Of a stretch of 64,000 bases of DNA, positions 59,788 through 64,000 are shown one piece after another. The translations under genes and the position numbers were made by a program. The stretch is from Clostridia bacterium (GTDB taxonomy: Bacteria; Bacillota; Clostridia; UMGS1840): positions 36,158 to 100,157 of the forward strand of contig JAFUIN010000028.1 in the NCBI GenBank assembly GCA_017468465.1. Direction: 5' to 3'. How positions within the stretch are numbered: position 1 is the first letter of the stretch; each line of letters opens with the position of its first letter. The notes under the pieces are model-generated. The model had not been told where the DNA came from. It was given only the letters and a program-made list of their open reading frames with translations, and made no database searches.

Positions 59788-60489
59788 TTACTTTATTCTA
59801 ATCGGCATAAATTCCAGGTAGTCTGCCGAAATCAGTTCATAAGAAATTCCGTCATATTCTCCTACAAAAGCGTTTTCTATGCCCTTGGCATGAAGATGTC
59901 CGTAAAAGCACCGTTTCACGTCGTACTTTTTCAAAATGTCACGGATGGGGTTTTCTCTCTCCGGATTCTGCTTATAAATGGGTGGATAGTGCAAAAACGC
60001 CAGAATCGGCAACTCCGGATGCTCTGCCCGTGCAGCTAAAATCGAAAGCTCCAGACGGGTTGCCTCACGGTTCACCAGCTTGATGTCGTCTTCTCCCTGA
60101 CTGATGACATCCCAGCCGCGACTGCCGCAGATTAAGGTCTCCTCCACCAAAAAGAAATTGTTGTGCATAATTTTCACCGAAGAGAAACCATTTTCAAATA
60201 AAAATTTTTCCATTTTAGACATGGTGGTGAAAAAATAGTCGTGATTCCCTTTGGAAATAATTTTTTTCCCGGGAAGCTTTTCCAAAAACTGAAAATCAGG
60301 AATGGATTCGTCCAGATAGGTCGCCCAGGAAAAATCTCCCGGTAATATTACCGTATCCTCATCGGTCACAGTGCAATTCCAATTTTCATAGAGCTTTTCG
60401 GTGTAATTTTCCCAAGCACGCCCGAAAACATTCATCGGCTTGTCTATGCCGAAAGGCAAATGTAAATCTGAAATTGCATAAATTGCCAT
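59788..60489 (-). CDS. metallophosphoesterase
   Basis: A 233-residue calcineurin-like phosphoesterase with the metal motifs in order: SDLHLPFG (DxH) at residue 6, LPGDFSW (GD) near 50, SKGNHDYF (GNHD) near 80, AFLHYPP (H) near 170 and YGHLHAKG (GHxH) near 200. All metal ligands are present, so it should hydrolyse phosphodiesters or phosphomonoesters, but the substrate is unknown. It lies 4 bases downstream of thrC and 37 bases upstream of the nucleotidyltransferase, and may be translated with thrC. Confidence 0.9.
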   Translation of the reverse strand: MAIYAISDLHLPFGIDKPMNVFGRAWENYTEKLYENWNCTVTDEDTVILPGDFSWATYLDESIPDFQFLEKLPGKKIISKGNHDYFFTTMSKMEKFLFENGFSSVKIMHNNFFLVEETLICGSRGWDVISQGEDDIKLVNREATRLELSILAARAEHPELPILAFLHYPPIYKQNPERENPIRDILKKYDVKRCFYGHLHAKGIENAFVGEYDGISYELISADYLEFMPIRIK

Positions 60490-60493
60490 AGTG

Positions 60494-62002
60494 TTACTCC
60501 AATTCTGATCCGTTCTCTAAAAATGAAGAAACAACCTGCTTCATATCCTCTTTTTTGCAACAGGTGTTGAAGCGCTGTTTCATAAATTTCAGCTCTGTAA
60601 GCTGTGGTGGAATGGCAAGTCCGGATGCTTTTTGTAGCATTTCCAGCTTCAAAAATTCATCCGCAGCCTGTTCTGTAATGCCGATTCCTGCTAAAACGCT
60701 TTGATTAAATTTATAGGGATTTGCCGTAGATGCAATGACACACACGGTGTTGTCGCCTGTTTCTTTTCTGTATTGCTCCAGAACGTGGGCTGCAACCGCT
60801 GTGTGAGTGTCCATTAGATATCTTTTTTCGGTAAATGCTTTTTGAATCTGTGCCAGCGTTTCCTCCTCGGAAGCATAACCGCCGTAAAACTCTGCACGGA
60901 TTTTTTCTTTGATATCATTCGTTACTTCATATTTTCCATCTTGTTTCAGTGCATCCATCAGGGAAGCAATATAGCAGTCATCCTTACCGCAAACATCATA
61001 CAAATACCGCTCCAGATTGGAAGAAATGAGAATATCCATGGAGGGCGACATCGTCAACACAAAGTCTCTGTTTCTGTTATATACCCCTGTGTTGATAAAA
61101 TCGGTCAACACATTGTTCCGGTTGGATGCACAAATGAGTTTTCCAACGGGAAGCCCCATTTTTTTGGCATAATATGCCGCTAAAATGTTACCAAAATTTC
61201 CTGTGGGAACACACACATTCATAGTGTCTCCCATTTTTATTTTTCCGCACTTCACCAAGTCGCAATAGGCGGAAATATAATACACCACCTGCGGAACTAA
61301 TCTTCCCCAGTTAATAGAGTTGGCAGAAGACAAAATGATACCGTTTTGGTTCAATGCTTCCTGATATGCCGCGTCGGTAAAGATGGTTTTGACACCGGTC
61401 TGTGCATCGTCAAAGTTACCGTCTACCCCGCTGACAAATACATTATTCCCCTTTTGGGTAATCATCTGCAGCTTCTGAATTTCGGAAACACCGTCTTTGG
61501 GATAAAACACAATAATTTTGGAGCCGTCCACATCGCTGAAGCCGTCTAATGCCGCTTTGCCGGTATCACCGCTGGTGGCTACCAGAATGCAAACTGTTCT
61601 TTGGTCGCCTGTTTTTTTGACCGATGCAGTAAGCAAATGAGGAAGCATTTGCAGCGCCATATCCTTGAAAGCACAAGTCGGCCCGTGCCAAAGCTCCAGA
61701 TAAAAGGTAGTTTCGTCATAAGAATATACAGGTGCAATATCCTCGGAATCGAACCGATTGTTACCATATGCTTTTTGGGCATATGCTTCTAATTCTTCAA
61801 AGGTAAAATCATCTAAAAATTTATCTAAAATATACGCTGCTCGTTTAACGTAAGATGCCTCCAAAAGATAGCTGTAATCGGCTTGTGTAAGAGTGGGAAA
61901 GCTTTCCGGTACATATAAGCCGCCCTCCCGGGATAGTCCTTCTTTCATTGCCATCTGGGCACTTACCTTCTGTCCGTTATTTCTGGTACTGTTATACAGC
62001 AT
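60494..62002 (-). CDS. thrC: threonine synthase
   Basis: ThrC converts phosphohomoserine to threonine with pyridoxal phosphate. The 502-residue protein has the N-terminal YNSTRNNGQKVS segment of this family, the PLP lysine in CAFKDMALQ near residue 110, the phosphate-binding SGDTGKAAL near 150 and the GNFGN segment near 270. It belongs to the long type of threonine synthase. It is first in the thrC-phosphoesterase-nucleotidyltransferase operon, driven by the promoter at 62049-62077. Other threonine genes (hom, thrB) are not in the window. Confidence 0.95.
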   Translation of the reverse strand: MLYNSTRNNGQKVSAQMAMKEGLSREGGLYVPESFPTLTQADYSYLLEASYVKRAAYILDKFLDDFTFEELEAYAQKAYGNNRFDSEDIAPVYSYDETTFYLELWHGPTCAFKDMALQMLPHLLTASVKKTGDQRTVCILVATSGDTGKAALDGFSDVDGSKIIVFYPKDGVSEIQKLQMITQKGNNVFVSGVDGNFDDAQTGVKTIFTDAAYQEALNQNGIILSSANSINWGRLVPQVVYYISAYCDLVKCGKIKMGDTMNVCVPTGNFGNILAAYYAKKMGLPVGKLICASNRNNVLTDFINTGVYNRNRDFVLTMSPSMDILISSNLERYLYDVCGKDDCYIASLMDALKQDGKYEVTNDIKEKIRAEFYGGYASEEETLAQIQKAFTEKRYLMDTHTAVAAHVLEQYRKETGDNTVCVIASTANPYKFNQSVLAGIGITEQAADEFLKLEMLQKASGLAIPPQLTELKFMKQRFNTCCKKEDMKQVVSSFLENGSELE

Positions 62003-62048
62003 AATGTCCTCCCTTGTGATGTCGTTACTCTATATTTTTCTACATTAT

Positions 62049-62077
62049 ATTGTATACTACTTTCTCTCATTTTGCAA
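62049..62077 (-). promoter_or_regulatory. promoter of thrC
   Basis: Minus strand -35 TTGCAA (62072-62077) and -10 TACAAT (62049-62054) with a 17-base spacer, about 45 bases before the thrC start. No T-box leader fits in so short a distance. Confidence 0.78.
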
Positions 62078-62102
62078 GAAGTTTTCCAAAAAAGTTTAGA
62101 TT

Positions 62103-62310
62103 TTATCCATAAGAAAACCGGCTGCTCCCACCACAATACAAAAACCTTCTCCGGTGATACATATAGCCTGATGAAAAATGGTAAAGCCTGCCTTTCAAAA
62201 AAGCAGGTTTCTCTTATAAAACAAAAAGTATGGATTTGGGCGAGTGTTCTAAAGGACAAAATTTAAATGAAGCGGTGTAACCACAGCGGTTGCATCGCTT
62301 CTGCCTGTTT
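62103..62310. other. spacer at the element edge: two hairpins, no gene
   Basis: Between the thrC promoter and the serine recombinase. Contains an imperfect AAAGCCTGC/GCAGGTTT hairpin (62183-62210) and GAAGCG...CGCTTC with an inner AACC/GGTT pairing (62269-62301). The second may end the recombinase transcript. If the recombinase belongs to an integrated element, its left att site should be in or near this spacer; no second copy is available to confirm. Confidence 0.45.
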
Positions 62311-63987
<1,677 letters not shown>

Positions 63988-64000
63988 CTAAATCTCCTTC

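Overview
The window looks like the chromosome of a spore-forming, fermentative, low-GC Firmicute of the Clostridia. Supporting genes are the SpoVA trio, pyruvate formate-lyase with its activase, a four-subunit 2-oxoacid:ferredoxin oxidoreductase, an IspH-ribosomal protein S1 fusion, a YloB-independent cell-wall gene set (GlmM, DacF, RNase Y, SLH proteins), AAAGGAG-type ribosome sites and A/T-rich promoters. No rRNA, tRNA or CRISPR array was seen.

Layout. 1-2.8 kb: the 3' end of recO, an unknown small gene and spoVAC-AD-AE. 2.8-19.1 kb: one long leftward block, asp23-nusB-xseA-xseB-ispA-PAP2-[OLE RNA]-oapA-dxs-tlyA-nadK-argR-recN-rseC-ATPase-vor/kor-lysA-trxA, joining isoprenoid, DNA-repair and 2-oxoacid metabolism. 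19.4-23 kb: a sugar ABC importer. 23-25 kb: a three-gene phage-tail-derived cassette. 25-28.6 kb: YdcZ transporter and pflA-pflB. 28.8-38.8 kb: envelope genes (YetF-like, SLH protein, glmM, AI-2E, SDR, mutY, SH3-NlpC/P60, nucleotidyltransferase). 39-48 kb: a doubly degenerate nucleotidyltransferase/mutase fusion, rny, a XerD-like protein with altered active site, dacF, cls and a LytTR regulator. 47.9-54.6 kb: RpiR regulator, flavoprotein, cmk-plsC-ispH/rpsA, hisIE and HPr. 54.65-55.4 kb: an IS200-type insertion. 55.4-62 kb: a heterodimeric ABC exporter, nucleotidyltransferase, phosphoesterase and thrC. 62.3-64 kb: a large serine recombinase, probably the left edge of an integrated element that runs out of the window.

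The most notable system is the roughly 600-nt non-coding region at about 14.9-15.5 kb on the minus strand. It lies between the isoprenoid genes ispA and dxs and just upstream of a four-helix membrane protein with a DxxxD motif. This matches the genetic setting of the OLE RNA and its partner OapA, a large membrane-associated ribonucleoprotein. Other points worth following are a terminator-like attenuator in the rny leader, a highly structured leader before the SH3-NlpC/P60 gene, the XerD-like protein that lacks three of six catalytic residues, and the pseudoenzyme fusion at 39-41 kb.
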